A DNA stretch of 64,000 nt, taken from Rebecca billardiae RCC1528. Lineage: Eukaryota > Haptophyta. The notes under the pieces were generated by a model that saw nothing but the letters and a program-made list of their open reading frames with translations, had not been told where the DNA came from and did no database searches. Location of the stretch: contig OZ251224.1 of NCBI GenBank assembly GCA_965240325.2, positions 930,001 through 994,000 of the forward strand, read 5' to 3'. A program made the translations under genes and the position numbers. Positions 36,786 to 46,738 of the stretch are shown piece after piece. Numbering within the stretch: position 1 is the stretch's first letter; each line of letters opens with the position of its first letter.

Positions 36786-36966
36786 ACCTCCAATAGGTTC
36801 AGACTGCTCTATATTTTATATATAACTAAATACCCAACGGTCCGGGTATCATTTTCGCATATGTATGATACAGGTGTCCGGAACACTCCCGGACTGCATG
36901 TGCCGAAATCTGAGTAGGGGACGGGTAATTACATAGTAAAAATAGAGTCTGAACCTATTGGGAGGT
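36786..36966. mobile_element. MITE-like element with ~20-30-bp terminal inverted repeats
   Basis: The left end reads ACCTCCAATAGGTTCAGACT; the right end, on the other strand, reads ACCTCCCAATAGGTTCAGAC (one inserted C), and similarity continues into an AT-rich CTATATTTTA stretch. The element is about 181 bp, AT-rich inside, with an internal GTCCGG...CCGGAC hairpin. It has no coding capacity. I cannot see a convincing target-site duplication, so a non-autonomous DNA transposon is only the best guess. Confidence 0.5.
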
Positions 36967-37201
36967 AGTCGGATGGCGGGATGCGACCGATTTCTCGGCG
37001 TTGAAGTCATCAATCGGTGGGGGTCGGAAGGGACTCTGCTGCATGGTCCGCTTGGTTGACTTCGGCTCGGGGCCAAGACGTAACGACCCGTTGCACGGGT
37101 GAGTAACCGTGAGCGTATGAAAAAACGACAAGCGTATGAAATCTCGCGGTTTTGTCGCTCGCGCTGCCGCATGGCTGACGTCCGCGCCGATCCGAGCGCA
37201 A

Positions 37202-37234
37202 TGGTGCATTGCGAAGCCGATTCGCAATGCACCA
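37202..37234. other. Perfect 14-bp inverted repeat, 5-nt loop
   Basis: TGGTGCATTGCGAA, loop GCCGA, TTCGCAATGCACCA. A strong hairpin in non-coding DNA with no attached gene. Confidence 0.85.
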
Positions 37235-37977
37235 ATCCAATCCGCATGTCAATCGACCCAACCGTCGCTGAGAACGAACGACAAAACCCAGGGCAGGTGT
37301 CCACCACGAAGCCACGCCGCGCGCGCGCTGGCAGCGTGAGCCGGCGCGGTTGCAAAGGGTTGCCCAAAGGCAGAGAGATCAGCCAATGCGGCTACCTTCG
37401 GCAAGCACGCCACCTCAGCGTCAGCATCGGGTGGGGCCGTGACGATATATGCCCTTGGATGCGGCTCCAGCCAAACGGCTCTCGACGCGGGGAGCCGCCA
37501 TCGGCCGCGAGCGCGTACACGGATACACGTGCTGTCCTCGTGAACGAGGATTCAGGAGACGAGGCGCGGCCCGCGATGCGCAGGCAAGACCTAGGGAGTG
37601 GCTCACGCTTTGATCGCGTGTACGGGTACAGAAGGCGTGCGCACGCAACCGCACCGCCTTCGTGAAGCGCGTGGGCAAGCTGCTGAAGCTCTCACGATGC
37701 GCGCTTACTTCTCACCTCCGTGCGCTCGCCGACCGCTCACGCTGCCTTCCGCGCGGCGGACCTGGGAAACCTGCCACCTGGCGCGCACGACGCAGCGCGT
37801 AACGCGGAAGGTGGTAGATCTGCTGCCACGCTCCCGCTGCCGCCGCCGGCGGCGGCAGCGGCATGCCCACGATGCGGCGACGGTGATGACTATCACTGCC
37901 AAAGTGTCGTTTTTTCGGCGCTCACGCGTGCAACGGGTCTAACGGAGCTGGGGGGGTGGACCGGAGCCGGAACCGCG

Positions 37978-38130
37978 ACTGATGATGGCCCGCGGTGCAG
38001 GGCGGAGCGCGCAGCGTGGAGCCCGCACCAGTGGGCCCGAACCACGTTTCAAAAAGATCTTTGATCAAGAAAAAGGGACGCGGGGGCCGATTTTTAGGGC
38101 TGGCGGAGACCGAGTTTCGAATTTTGAGAC
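37978..38130 (+). repeat. Dispersed repeat family A, copy 2
   Basis: Aligns with the minus strand of 12377-12528 over about 150 bp, sharing GGCCCGCGGTG, AGGGCGGAGCGCG, GCGTGGAGCCC, AAAAAGATCTTT and GATTTTTAGGGCTG. The first ~45 bp also match copy 3 near 40577-40632. Confidence 0.65.
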
Positions 38131-38325
38131 CCTCTCTACAGGTGCATCACGGAGAAAAAAACCGCGCCCACAACATTCCCCTAATCAATCGTGGACGGCC
38201 GGGCGTGAGAGTTCACTTCTGTGTGAAGTAGGACGGTTACAAGTCCAATACAAGCGTCAGCTTCTTTGAGGCTATTTTCGCACGTCCATACGGGATCAGC
38301 GAAGTAACCAACCGATATATATTGG

Positions 38326-38566
38326 CTTCGTCGGGGTCGTATTCACTACTGATTCATATGCTGTATGGTTCACGCAGGCATAAAATCGCTTCGTCGGAGT
38401 CGTATCCACTACTGGAGAACATCATTTGCACCGCTTCGTTTTCATACATTATGAACCATATATGCTGTATGGTTCACGCAGGCATAAAATCGCTTCGTCG
38501 GGGTCGTATCCACTACTGGAGAACAACATTTGCACCGCTTCGTTTTCATACATTATAATATATATA
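38326..38566. repeat. 104-bp tandem duplication
   Basis: Two nearly identical 104-bp units (38356-38459 and 38460-38566), preceded by a partial third (38326-38350). Shared phrases include ATGCTGTATGGTTCACGCAG, CGCTTCGTCGG and TTTGCACCGCTTCG. Open frames across it are not recognised. Confidence 0.9.
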
Positions 38567-39490
38567 TGGTTCATGGACTGCTACGGGGTCGAGCAAAATA
38601 TCATCGATATTCATCAGGCGCACGTGTGCGTATTCATCATCAGCCTTCGGGAATTGGGAGTAGCTATTGGCCTTTTGCCCTCTGGCGAGCCAGTTGTGCG
38701 CACTTTAAGAGCAGGCCTGAGCAGGCTCGAGGCCACTTTTTTGCCGCTCACGTGGACATGATGCCGAGCACGTCTCACGAGGTGCGCGCGGCGAGTGGCG
38801 TCTGGAGCGCGCGGCTGTGGTGGGCCCCGACGGCCGTCGACATCGCGTTCGTGCCCCGCTCACTCTGAACTCCGCGCGCCCCCGCCGCCCTATCGATCGA
38901 TCATCGATGCCTGCGCGCGGAATCGTGCACCGCGCGTGCCGCCCGCGACCGGCCGCGGCAGGCCCGAGCCGCCCTTTCGGGCTCTCGCAAGCACGGGGGC
39001 AGCGGCGCCTGATGGCGGACTGATCGACATCTGAGTCTCCGACTTCACCGTGGACGCGCCCCCCTCGTCATGCCTTCCCGGGGTCTCCCACGGAAGACGG
39101 ACTAACCGAGCAGGCGACGGTACTGTCTGTACGCTGCCGTGACACACGGCGCCTGGGCAGCGGGCAGTGGTGGCGGGGTCCCGCGGACGTCAGTCTTCCC
39201 CTCGCGCCCTGCTCACCTCGAGTGCGCCGCCACGCGCCTCCGCACGCGTGTCCCATCGATGCGCAGAGCGGCATGCTTGCATGAAAGTTGAAATGGCTGG
39301 GTCATCAGCCCGCGCCGGCAAGTCTGTCTAGCGCTGGACGGACGGACATAGGAGGACGAGCAGCGCGGGCGACGGTGGTGCGCGACGCTCCCAGAGCTGG
39401 CCGTGCCTCTGCGACGCGTGCCGAGCCTGACCGAGGTGTGTCACCCGGTCCACGCGCGGCGCGCGCGAAGGCACCGGTGCTGTGGCTGCT

Positions 39491-39840
39491 CGGCTCGAAT
39501 CCGCGGCCTCGCCTCGCACCGCGGCACCGTGCTCCCTGGCTGTCAGCTCCGCGTGGCCTGGCGTGCACGTAGAGTTGCGCTCATGCGTCGATCACGCCTC
39601 GCGCCCGCCTGTCGGCCGTCGCGCAGGCGCTGGTCGAACCCTACTCGGACCAGTGCAAATCATCTATCCCGTGGCCGCTGCCGGCGCGCGGTGACGGGAC
39701 AGCGCGGTCAGCAGCAGGCGCAGCGGCCCGAACGAATCCGCGGCCCCGCACCGTGCTCCCTGGCTGTCTGCTCCGCGTGGCCTGGCGTGCACGTGGAGTC
39801 GCGCTCATGCGTCGATCACGCCTCGTCGCATCCGCCTGTA
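39491..39840. repeat. Spaced direct duplication of ~115 bp
   Basis: 39491-39612 and 39727-39840 share long blocks (CCGTGCTCCCTGGCTGTC, CTCCGCGTGGCCTGGCGTGC, GCTCATGCGTCGATCACGCC) in the same orientation, about 235 bp apart. One frame in both copies reads CSLAVxSAWPGVHVExRSC, so it may be a duplicated fragment of a once-coding sequence, but no gene is recognisable. Confidence 0.85.
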
Positions 39841-39946
39841 CACAATATCGGCGCCGCGGCGGCGGCTGCGACTGGGCCCGCCCGGCCCCGGGCGCCCCGG
39901 CGGCCCGGCGCGGCCGAGGCGGCGGCGCGCCGCTGGAGTCTACTGC

Positions 39947-39995
39947 TACAGTTTACTAAGAATAAGAGACGCACACAGCTCAGGCAGGCGAGATT
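39947..39995 (-). repeat. Dispersed 49-bp element, copy 2 (inverted)
   Basis: A perfect 49-bp reverse-complement match to 30343-30391. It lies in non-coding DNA next to the spaced duplication. Confidence 0.85.
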
Positions 39996-40536
39996 GACGC
40001 CCGCCAGCTGTCACCGCCCATGAAGCCGTCGCCGATGGTAGCGCCGCCGGAAAAAAATCGTTACATCAGTAGTTGTACGGGCATGCCAACCGTGCCATTA
40101 CTGGTCTCACTCTCAGCCTCAGGTCTGTCCGAATCGGACAATCGTGAAATTGAATAGAGTTAGACGACTGCGCGACGGAGGGTGCACCGCCACCGCGGGC
40201 CCCGAACTACGTTCGTTCTACGGAAAAGGACCGCGGAACGCGGTCATTTATATATATACGACTGTACATCATTATTAGCATTGTACGGTGCGTCTCTGAT
40301 AGTCGTAGTAGTATATTATTGATAATAATAACAGACAACAGTCGTCCCGGACTCCCGGCGCGGGCGGCTGCGGCGCGTATATGCCGTATATATTTGTCAT
40401 ATCGTCGTGACGACCGGTCTACTCAGTAGCTAGTCGTTATCTCTGCTACCGGGTTTAAGTCTCTCCTACCGTGCATGCCCGTGATCACGACGCCGTCATG
40501 TTGGTCACTACTAATGTTGGTGATGCGTGCCCAGCG

Positions 40537-40632
40537 GCGGCGCGGGCTCCATGCTGCGCGCTCTGCGGCGTGCCCGCGGCGCGGGCTCCATGCTGCGCGC
40601 TCTGCCGGGAAGGCTGCACCGCGGGCCATACA
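40537..40632. repeat. Dispersed repeat family A, partial copy 3 with internal duplication
   Basis: GGCGCGGGCTCCATGCTGCGCG occurs twice (40537 and 40577). The second copy leads into GCACCGCGGGCCAT, matching the GC-rich end of copies 1 and 2. The A/T-rich GATCTTT half of the family is absent. Confidence 0.55.
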
Positions 40633-40778
40633 GTGACTCTGCCGCGCCGCCCGCCCGCGCTCTGCCCCGGGGCTGTTTCGCAGCCCTGGCCCGCCAGGCT
40701 TGGTCGTCACAGACTGATCGGCGCCCGCCGGTGAGATGTCGACGGCGCCACGGATCCCGCCGGCACCGGAGCCAGCTG

Positions 40779-42450
40779 CTAGATCAGGTTCTCCTGAGAG
40801 GGTGTGGTGGCCACCCGCGGCTTTGGTGGTGGCCTGCTCACGCCGCTCATGAGCACGGACGGCAATGCCGGCGCTGATGCCGACGCGCGCGCCGCCGGGC
40901 TGGGCCTGGAGCTGTCGGCGGCTATCAGCGCCGGCGACGAGGGCATCTCGGCATCGTCGAGCGGGGCGATCGCCTCGAGCTCGAGTTGCGGGTCGAGCAG
41001 CCCGGCCTGTGGGTCCTCGCCGTCGATGGAATCCTTCTCGATCGAGGCGTACCCGGAGGTGGCGCCGCGCGGCAGCACCTTGGTCACGTACTCCCACTCG
41101 ATGCGGAAGACGGCCCAGACGGTGCGGCGCACCACCTCGAACGACTCGAAGAAGAACATGCCGTGGCCGCGTGTGGGGACGGTGCCGAAGACGGCCATCG
41201 CCCAGATGAAGCGCAGCGCAAAGTTGAACACCATCAGCGCGCCGTACACGGAGCGCCTCGGGCTGATGATCATCTGCTCGCGCAGCTTCAACCGCCAGCA
41301 GCCGCGCTCCGCGTTCCACTGCAGCATGCCCCAATCCATCAGGATGTCCCACACAAACGTGTACATCGAGTTGACGACGGCCGCGAGGACGAAGAGGCGA
41401 TCGACCGTCCGCGACGGGCTATGCCTCCGCAGCCAGCCCATGTACACCAGCGGGAACGCCGACGAGTACTTGAGCGCGTTCCTGCGGCGGGAGCCGCGGC
41501 GCGCGTGCCATGGCGCGCGTGAGGTGCTGGCACTGGAGGAGCGCGAGCGCAGATCGGGCGCCGGGCGAGTGGGCGCGCGCGCGCGCGCACCACAGGTTCT
41601 TCTGCTCGCGCGTCTTCGAGTACACGTGCAGGCACTGCCACAGCCGGCACCAGAAGGGCAGCGCGAGCAGCAGCGGGTTGAACACCGAGTCGACGCACAC
41701 GCCGTGGTACCGCTCCCAGAGGTCAGTCGTGCGCACGTACGCCATCCCCGGCTCGCGCGGCGTGCGGAGGATCGACGTGGTCTCGCACACCATGAGCTGC
41801 AGGTCGGCGAACGCCTTGGCCAGGCTCGTCGCGTAATCGGCGACGATCACGTGCCAGAACGTCACCGGCGCGAGCGGCGCGATGAGCGAGTCCCAGGCGG
41901 TGCGCACGAGCGACGCGCGCGTGTCCGCGTGCAGGTAGTGGTGCGGCGCGAGGAAGACGCACGCCATCAGGACGTGCAGCACCCAGTGCGAGACGAGCCA
42001 CGGCCGCCAGGTCATGCCGGGCCACTCGCTCGCGACGAAGTGCATGAGGTGCACCGCGAGGAACATGTTGAGCAGCACGAGCGCGCACGTGACGCCCATC
42101 TCGGACGGCTTCACCGGACCGCCGAGCACGTGCTCCAGCTCCATCCCGGCGGAGGTGCACGTGCGCACGACCCAGCTCCAGCCGGAGAGAATGAGAATGA
42201 TCAGCACCGGCGGGCGCGTCGTCGCGTTCTTCCACAGCAGCTTTCCCGCCAGCTTCCACGGCGTGTACGTGTGCACGCGGCTGATGCGCCCGAGCACCAG
42301 GTACATGCACACGAGGACGCCGAGCAGCACGAGCTCGCGCGAGCCGAGGGGCGAGGCGAGCCGCAGCATCTTCCACAGCCCATCGAAGCCGCCAATGTGC
42401 ATCCGCGTCGGCCGCGGCGATGCCACGGGCGTGCTCCGGCGACGTTGCAT
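40779..42450 (-). CDS. EXS-domain (ERD1/XPR1/SYG1) multispan membrane protein
   Basis: Exons 42450-41591 and 41481-40779, with a 109-nt intron (donor GTGCGC, acceptor CGCAG), give about 520 residues. The exon junction restores NLWNALKYSSAFPLVYMGW, the hallmark EXS motif. Other EXS signatures are SVFNPLLLALPFWCRLWQCL, YTFVWDILMDWGML and FNFALRFIWAMAVF. There are about eight hydrophobic helices and an acidic, Ser/Pro-rich C-tail ending TTPSQENLI. No SPX domain precedes it, so it resembles Erd1 (Golgi phosphate recycling and glycosyltransferase retention) more than plasma-membrane XPR1/PHO1 phosphate exporters. The start at 42450 is the first ATG; 42402 is an alternative. It is divergent from the CHID1-like gene, 94 bp away. 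Confidence 0.88.
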
Positions 42451-42544
42451 CGGGGATCTCGGCGGGCGTTGTTGAGTGCTCGGACCGGCGTCGCGCCGTC
42501 GCCCGTCGTGGGCGCCACGGCCTCCATCAAAGCTCCGCCTCTCG
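42451..42544. promoter_or_regulatory. Putative bidirectional promoter, EXS / CHID1-like
   Basis: Only 94 bp between divergent start codons, so 5' UTRs and promoter must overlap. Inferred from geometry. Confidence 0.4.
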
Positions 42545-43948
42545 ATGGCGCCGCCACGTGCCGTCAGCGCTGATCGGAGGCGTCGGGCCCGCGAACAGCG
42601 GCGGCGTCGGGCGCTCGCGTGGGCCACTGGAGCCGTCGGGTTTGCGCTAGTTGCGTACGTGGCGTTTGCCCTGCGGGATGTCCTCGTCAAGCTCGGCCCG
42701 GCGCCCCAGCCCGTGCGCGCGGTGAACAGCTCGGTCTACGCGCGCGGCCTCGTCACGCGCCGGACGACAGCCGACGCCATCCTGGCCGAGCACGACACTC
42801 AATTTCGAAACACGTCGTTGAAGCTCACTGACGGCTTTGCACTCGCGTTCCTGTCGGGCGAGCACTCGTGGCGGGCGTCGTACGCACTCGCCCTGCGCAA
42901 CGCTGCCAAGTTCACGCACATCGCGCCGCGTTGGTACGGCCTCGAGTGGCCAGGCCCGGCCATCAGCGCGTCGGACTCGTGGATCTCACGCGCTGCCTTC
43001 ACGCTCCGAGTGGCTGGCAGCCGGTCCCCTCCCCTCGTCGTGCCGGCCTTCGCGTTCGCAGGCGCCACCGCCGGGCTGGTCGCCGCGTGCGGTCCAGCCA
43101 ACCGCAGCAGCGCCGAGGGTGAAGCTCTGCCAGACGAGGTGCGCGTGGCGCGCGAGGTGGCGCGCGCGGTCGCGTCGGCTTGCGAGCGGCTGCCGCGGTG
43201 CGCTGGCGTCGCCATCGACGTGCACGTCGCCCTCGGCAAGAAAGCTGCCCGCTGCCGCCCGCTCCTCGCCGCACTTGTGCGCGCGCTGTCGGCGCGGCTG
43301 CGCGGCTCGGCGCGTCAGCTGCTGCTTGAGGTGCCCGCGCACGAGCCGGCGGCCTTCTCGCGCGCCGAGCTGGCCGAGCTGCATGCGCACGTGGATGCGG
43401 TGATCGTGCGCACCTTCGGCTTCTCCTCGCCCCGCCGCCCCGGCCCAGATGCGCCGCTGCCCTGGATGTCGCACGCACTGCAGGCGCTGCTCTCGGCAGC
43501 GCGCCCACCGCAGGCAGGCGAGACAGGCGCCGCTGCACCGGACTCAGACACCGCGGAGGGCAGCGACGCCGAGGCGGAGGTGGGCACGCGCGTGGCAGCG
43601 GCGGCGGGTAGCGAGGGCGCCGGCGCGGTGGACGAGGGCGCGAAGAAGCTTGTCGCCGCTCTGCGCTTCGGTGGGCACGACTACAAGGACCCGAAGGGCG
43701 GCGAGGCGCTGTGCAACCGCACGCGCTACCTGGAGCTGTTGCGCGCACACCGGCCACGTCTGGACTGGTACCCGGAGGCGTCCGAGCACGTCTTCGCGTA
43801 CGTCGACGACACCAACGTGAGCCACTCGGTGTACTTCCCGACGCTCAAGAGCCTGCAGGAGCGACTCAACGCGGTGCGCAGCTGGGGAGCAGGCGTGGCT
43901 GTGGAGAGCGTGCTCTGCGGCCTCGACTACTTCCTCGACCTCCTGTGA
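42545..43948 (+). CDS. Chitinase-domain protein, CHID1-like (GH18 family), membrane-anchored
   Basis: 467 residues from MAPPRAVSADRRRR. A basic start followed by a single hydrophobic helix (residues ~29-48, AWATGAVGFALVAYVAFAL) indicates a type II anchor in the secretory system. The luminal part follows CHID1: RGLVTRRTTADAILAEH, the KFTHIAPRWYGLEW strand, CAGVAIDVHVAL, LLLEVPAH, DAVIVRTFGFSSP, AYVDDTNVSHSVYFPTLKSL, and the terminal GLDYFLDLL (GLDYFYDLL in CHID1). The GH18 catalytic DxxDxDxE is not present: the strand reads GVAIDVHVAL, without the Glu, as in other CHID1 proteins, which bind saccharides rather than cleave them. Insertions at ~330-370 are low-complexity. Confidence 0.82.
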   Translation: MAPPRAVSADRRRRAREQRRRRALAWATGAVGFALVAYVAFALRDVLVKLGPAPQPVRAVNSSVYARGLVTRRTTADAILAEHDTQFRNTSLKLTDGFALAFLSGEHSWRASYALALRNAAKFTHIAPRWYGLEWPGPAISASDSWISRAAFTLRVAGSRSPPLVVPAFAFAGATAGLVAACGPANRSSAEGEALPDEVRVAREVARAVASACERLPRCAGVAIDVHVALGKKAARCRPLLAALVRALSARLRGSARQLLLEVPAHEPAAFSRAELAELHAHVDAVIVRTFGFSSPRRPGPDAPLPWMSHALQALLSAARPPQAGETGAAAPDSDTAEGSDAEAEVGTRVAAAAGSEGAGAVDEGAKKLVAALRFGGHDYKDPKGGEALCNRTRYLELLRAHRPRLDWYPEASEHVFAYVDDTNVSHSVYFPTLKSLQERLNAVRSWGAGVAVESVLCGLDYFLDLL

Positions 43949-44002
43949 TAACTCGCGGACTGCTCTCAGATATGTCCTCTCTCTCTTGGACATATCGTAG
44001 TC

Positions 44003-44044
44003 GGAGAGAGAGAGAGAGAGAGACTCGCTGCGCTAATAAAGTCG

Positions 44045-44134
<90 letters not shown>

Positions 44135-44166
44135 TAGATAGATAGATAGAATATAGATGATAGATG

Positions 44167-44202
<36 letters not shown>
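44003..44202. repeat. (GA)n and (GATA)n compound microsatellite
   Basis: GA runs lie at 44003-44023 and 44048-44131 (42 repeats), followed by GATA/GATG repeats to about 44202. The compound tract fills the 269-bp gap between two convergent genes and ends 16 bp before the glycosyltransferase stop codon. Confidence 0.97.
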
Positions 44203-44217
44203 TAGTCTCGTCAGTCG

Positions 44218-46359
44218 TCATCCCAGCATCATCATCGTCCGTCGGACATCGTCGTCGGATCGTCTGAGAGTGGCACCGAGAGTCTTAGACTTAGCACGAC
44301 TCCTTCTCGCCCGCCGGTTCTCAAGCACGTGAGCCAGCAAGGGCAGATTAATCTTCTTGTTGGCGCCTCCTGAGAGGTGGGCGAAGCAGACGTCGCTAGG
44401 TCGGCCGCTGCTCTTGGAGTCCGTGGACTCGATGCGCCCGCTGGAAGTCACGTGCATGCCTATGGGCAACCCAGCGCCGAGAAAGTCCGTCAACGCGCCG
44501 CCTCTGCGCATGCCGAAAGTGTTGGTGACGAGCAGTGAGCAATAGTCGAGCGCCACGTCGTCAGTGTGCCCTCCCCAGTATGCGCTGTACGCGTACTGGT
44601 CGTCCTGCACGTACGGGATCGGCTCCTTGTCGAGCCACTCGTGGTGCTTGTACCACATGCCGGCCTCCATCTCTCGAGCCACACGCTCGACCATTGGCAG
44701 GAGCGCAGACACTTGGCCTGCAAAGAGACCAGAGTTCAAGACGTAAGGCCACTGCATGTTGCGGTGCATCTTGTTGCGAGAGGGGCTGGGTGCCATCGCA
44801 GAGTCAGAGGGAGTGCTTGCTTGGGCCTCTGCGAACTGAGCGCACAGTTGACGCGCCCACGGAGGCTGCCGTTTTTGCCATCGCACAGGCAGAGGCGCTC
44901 TGCCCCCGCGGCCGGAGACCTCGGGCTCCGCGTTGAGGTTGCTCCATTCGCCGAGTCCGCCAAGCTCGGCGCCAAAGACGATGGAGGCACCCGACAAGGC
45001 AAAGAGCGCGTCCAGGCGTTCGCGCACCCCTGCCAGAAGATCTCGAGCACCAGTGCCGCCTGCTGCCCGGCAGCCGCCGAAGAAGACGTCACTGCCATCG
45101 GCAAAGATGACGGTCAGGTTTGAGCGGCCAGCCGCATGCGCTGCTCGGAGGTAGTCGCGCAGAGCGACCACCTTTGTGATGTGCCGTGTGTACATGGGCG
45201 CGTTCTGGCCAGGGTGCGCCCCGGCGAGATTGACCACCGGGCATCGCTCCCCGCGCAGATCGGCCGCAGCGCATATCATCGTCTCGAGCGGGCTACTCAC
45301 CACCTTGCCGCCGTGGGTGTTGTACGTGAGCACCTCGATGGCGCCAGTTCGTCGCCACGGGCGCGATGCCACGTAGCGATTCCACGTGTCTCGCCACTCG
45401 AGGAAGGCACTGCGAGCAGCCGCAGTGCCGAGCATGTCCGCCGGGATCGGGATGAGGCTGTGCGCATACGAGGCATCGCCGTTCCACCGCCAGCGCCTCC
45501 ACGTCGTCCATGGCGCGTACTGGTCCCGCACGTGCGCAATCCCGGCTGGGATGTCAGCCCACGCTCGATCCACGGAGGGGTCGCCGCCGATATCGAAGGA
45601 CAGCTCCTCCGGGAGCAGCGCAGCGCGCTCGGGGTGGGCGCGCACCCACTCCGCCAGCAGCACACCATCGGAGGCAAGAGCTACATCTGGGTGTGAGCGG
45701 TTGCTGCCGGTGCGCTCTGCTGCTCCACGACGAGAGCTGTCCGCTGCGCTGAGGAGCTCGGAATGCAGCCGAGTCGACGGGCGAATGATCACCGTGCGTG
45801 CGTGCACGCGCACCGTTGAGGATGCGCACATCGGCGCGCAGTCCGCAACGATCGCGGCGGCCTCTCCGGCACGCTGCAGTACGATGGGTAGTGCCACGTC
45901 CATGTTGCCGCGCACAAGCGCACCTCGCGTGATGAAGGCGATCATCGCCATGCCAGGCACGGTCCCTGGATCGGCGAGAGCGGCAATTGGGGCCAGAGCG
46001 CTGCCCGAGGCGAGCGGGAGGATCTTGCACCCCATGTCGTCCAGCCAGCGGCGCTCCTCGGTGCCGGCGGCGCCATGCGCAAGCAGCACGATCATCTGGC
46101 GCATCGCGCCGTGCTGCCGCAGCGCGTATGCCAGCTCGAGAGCTAGCGGCACGTCGTGCGGCCGAGTCACGGAGGTCGCATAGCCCCAGCGCAAGCCCGA
46201 TTGGTCTTTTGCACGCTGTTCGCCGTGGCCAGCAGCACGCAATGACCTGCTGCTCGGTGTGAAAAGCGCCTCTTCCGCTTGGGTCGACGTGGCGAACACG
46301 ATGAGGAGGAGCCAGGTGAGATGCGAGCGAATCCCATGTGCGACGGACGCCCACATCAT
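44218..46359 (-). CDS. Two-domain secretory glycosyltransferase (GT8-like + procollagen-GT/PLOD-like)
   Basis: 713 residues, single exon, with an N-terminal signal peptide or anchor (residues ~10-28, IRSHLTWLLLIVFATSTQA). Residues ~58-210 resemble glycogenin-type GT8 (GYATSVTRPHDVPLALELAYAL, then IIRPSTRLHSELL). The expected DxD line (lDADTLVLRNID) reads ITRGALVRGNMD, so the metal site is lost. Residues ~340-620 resemble the glycosyltransferase domain of lysyl hydroxylases and procollagen galactosyltransferases: TVIFADGSDVFFGG (acidic metal motif), IVFGAELGG, WPYVLNSGLFAG and YVQDDQYAYSAYW. The second domain is thus probably active in the ER/Golgi on Lys- or Ser-linked glycans; the substrate is unknown. 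The stop abuts the GATA microsatellite. It is convergent with the CHID1-like gene. Confidence 0.82.
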   Translation of the reverse strand: MMWASVAHGIRSHLTWLLLIVFATSTQAEEALFTPSSRSLRAAGHGEQRAKDQSGLRWGYATSVTRPHDVPLALELAYALRQHGAMRQMIVLLAHGAAGTEERRWLDDMGCKILPLASGSALAPIAALADPGTVPGMAMIAFITRGALVRGNMDVALPIVLQRAGEAAAIVADCAPMCASSTVRVHARTVIIRPSTRLHSELLSAADSSRRGAAERTGSNRSHPDVALASDGVLLAEWVRAHPERAALLPEELSFDIGGDPSVDRAWADIPAGIAHVRDQYAPWTTWRRWRWNGDASYAHSLIPIPADMLGTAAARSAFLEWRDTWNRYVASRPWRRTGAIEVLTYNTHGGKVVSSPLETMICAAADLRGERCPVVNLAGAHPGQNAPMYTRHITKVVALRDYLRAAHAAGRSNLTVIFADGSDVFFGGCRAAGGTGARDLLAGVRERLDALFALSGASIVFGAELGGLGEWSNLNAEPEVSGRGGRAPLPVRWQKRQPPWARQLCAQFAEAQASTPSDSAMAPSPSRNKMHRNMQWPYVLNSGLFAGQVSALLPMVERVAREMEAGMWYKHHEWLDKEPIPYVQDDQYAYSAYWGGHTDDVALDYCSLLVTNTFGMRRGGALTDFLGAGLPIGMHVTSSGRIESTDSKSSGRPSDVCFAHLSGGANKKINLPLLAHVLENRRARRSRAKSKTLGATLRRSDDDVRRTMMMLG

Positions 46360-46483
46360 CGAGGCCTCGCACGCCGACGTGTACGTCGCGGGGTCAGAGG
46401 CGCGCCGCCAAGCCCTCTGCGGGCGTGGTGTGCGCTGTCAGCGGCGCACTTTCTTGTTGCGATTCAGATTCACACCCGCCGGG

Positions 46484-46525
46484 CCGCCATACTTACATAA
46501 GAGACGCGCACGCCACTCAGGCAGG
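46484..46525 (-). repeat. Dispersed 49-bp element, diverged copy 3
   Basis: The minus strand reads TTCGCCTGCCTGAG, a gap, then GTGCGCGTCTCTTATG, like the copies at 30343 and 39947. It lies about 125 bp upstream of the two-domain glycosyltransferase start and points toward it. Confidence 0.55.
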
Positions 46526-46738
46526 CGAACTCCGGACGCCAACTCCGGAGGCTCATCTGTCTGGTACTCTCCTCCGGACTGCGCCGCCATCGTTACTCGG
46601 CGGGCACAGCCCGTCTGGGGCTAACCTCACAGGCCGGGGTGGAGCACCGGACTGGGCGTGGACGCCCACCTCGTGGTCGACCCGTCGCCGCGGGAGTGAG
46701 CGGTGCGCGTGGAGCCGGCGCGCTCGGGCCTGCGCGGC

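Larger units (their letters stand above)
36571..40778. other. Long intergenic region with several repeats
   Basis: 4.2 kb with no recognisable gene. It holds a MITE-like inverted-repeat element, a 14-bp hairpin, a dispersed-repeat copy, a 104-bp tandem duplication, a ~115-bp spaced duplication and one copy of the 49-bp element, all listed separately. Confidence 0.5.

Noticed and set aside
46484-46500. U1 snRNA or spliced-leader RNA gene
   Set aside because: ATACTTAC resembles a U1 5' end and GTAAGTATG on the other strand resembles a leader donor, but the following sequence matches neither RNA.
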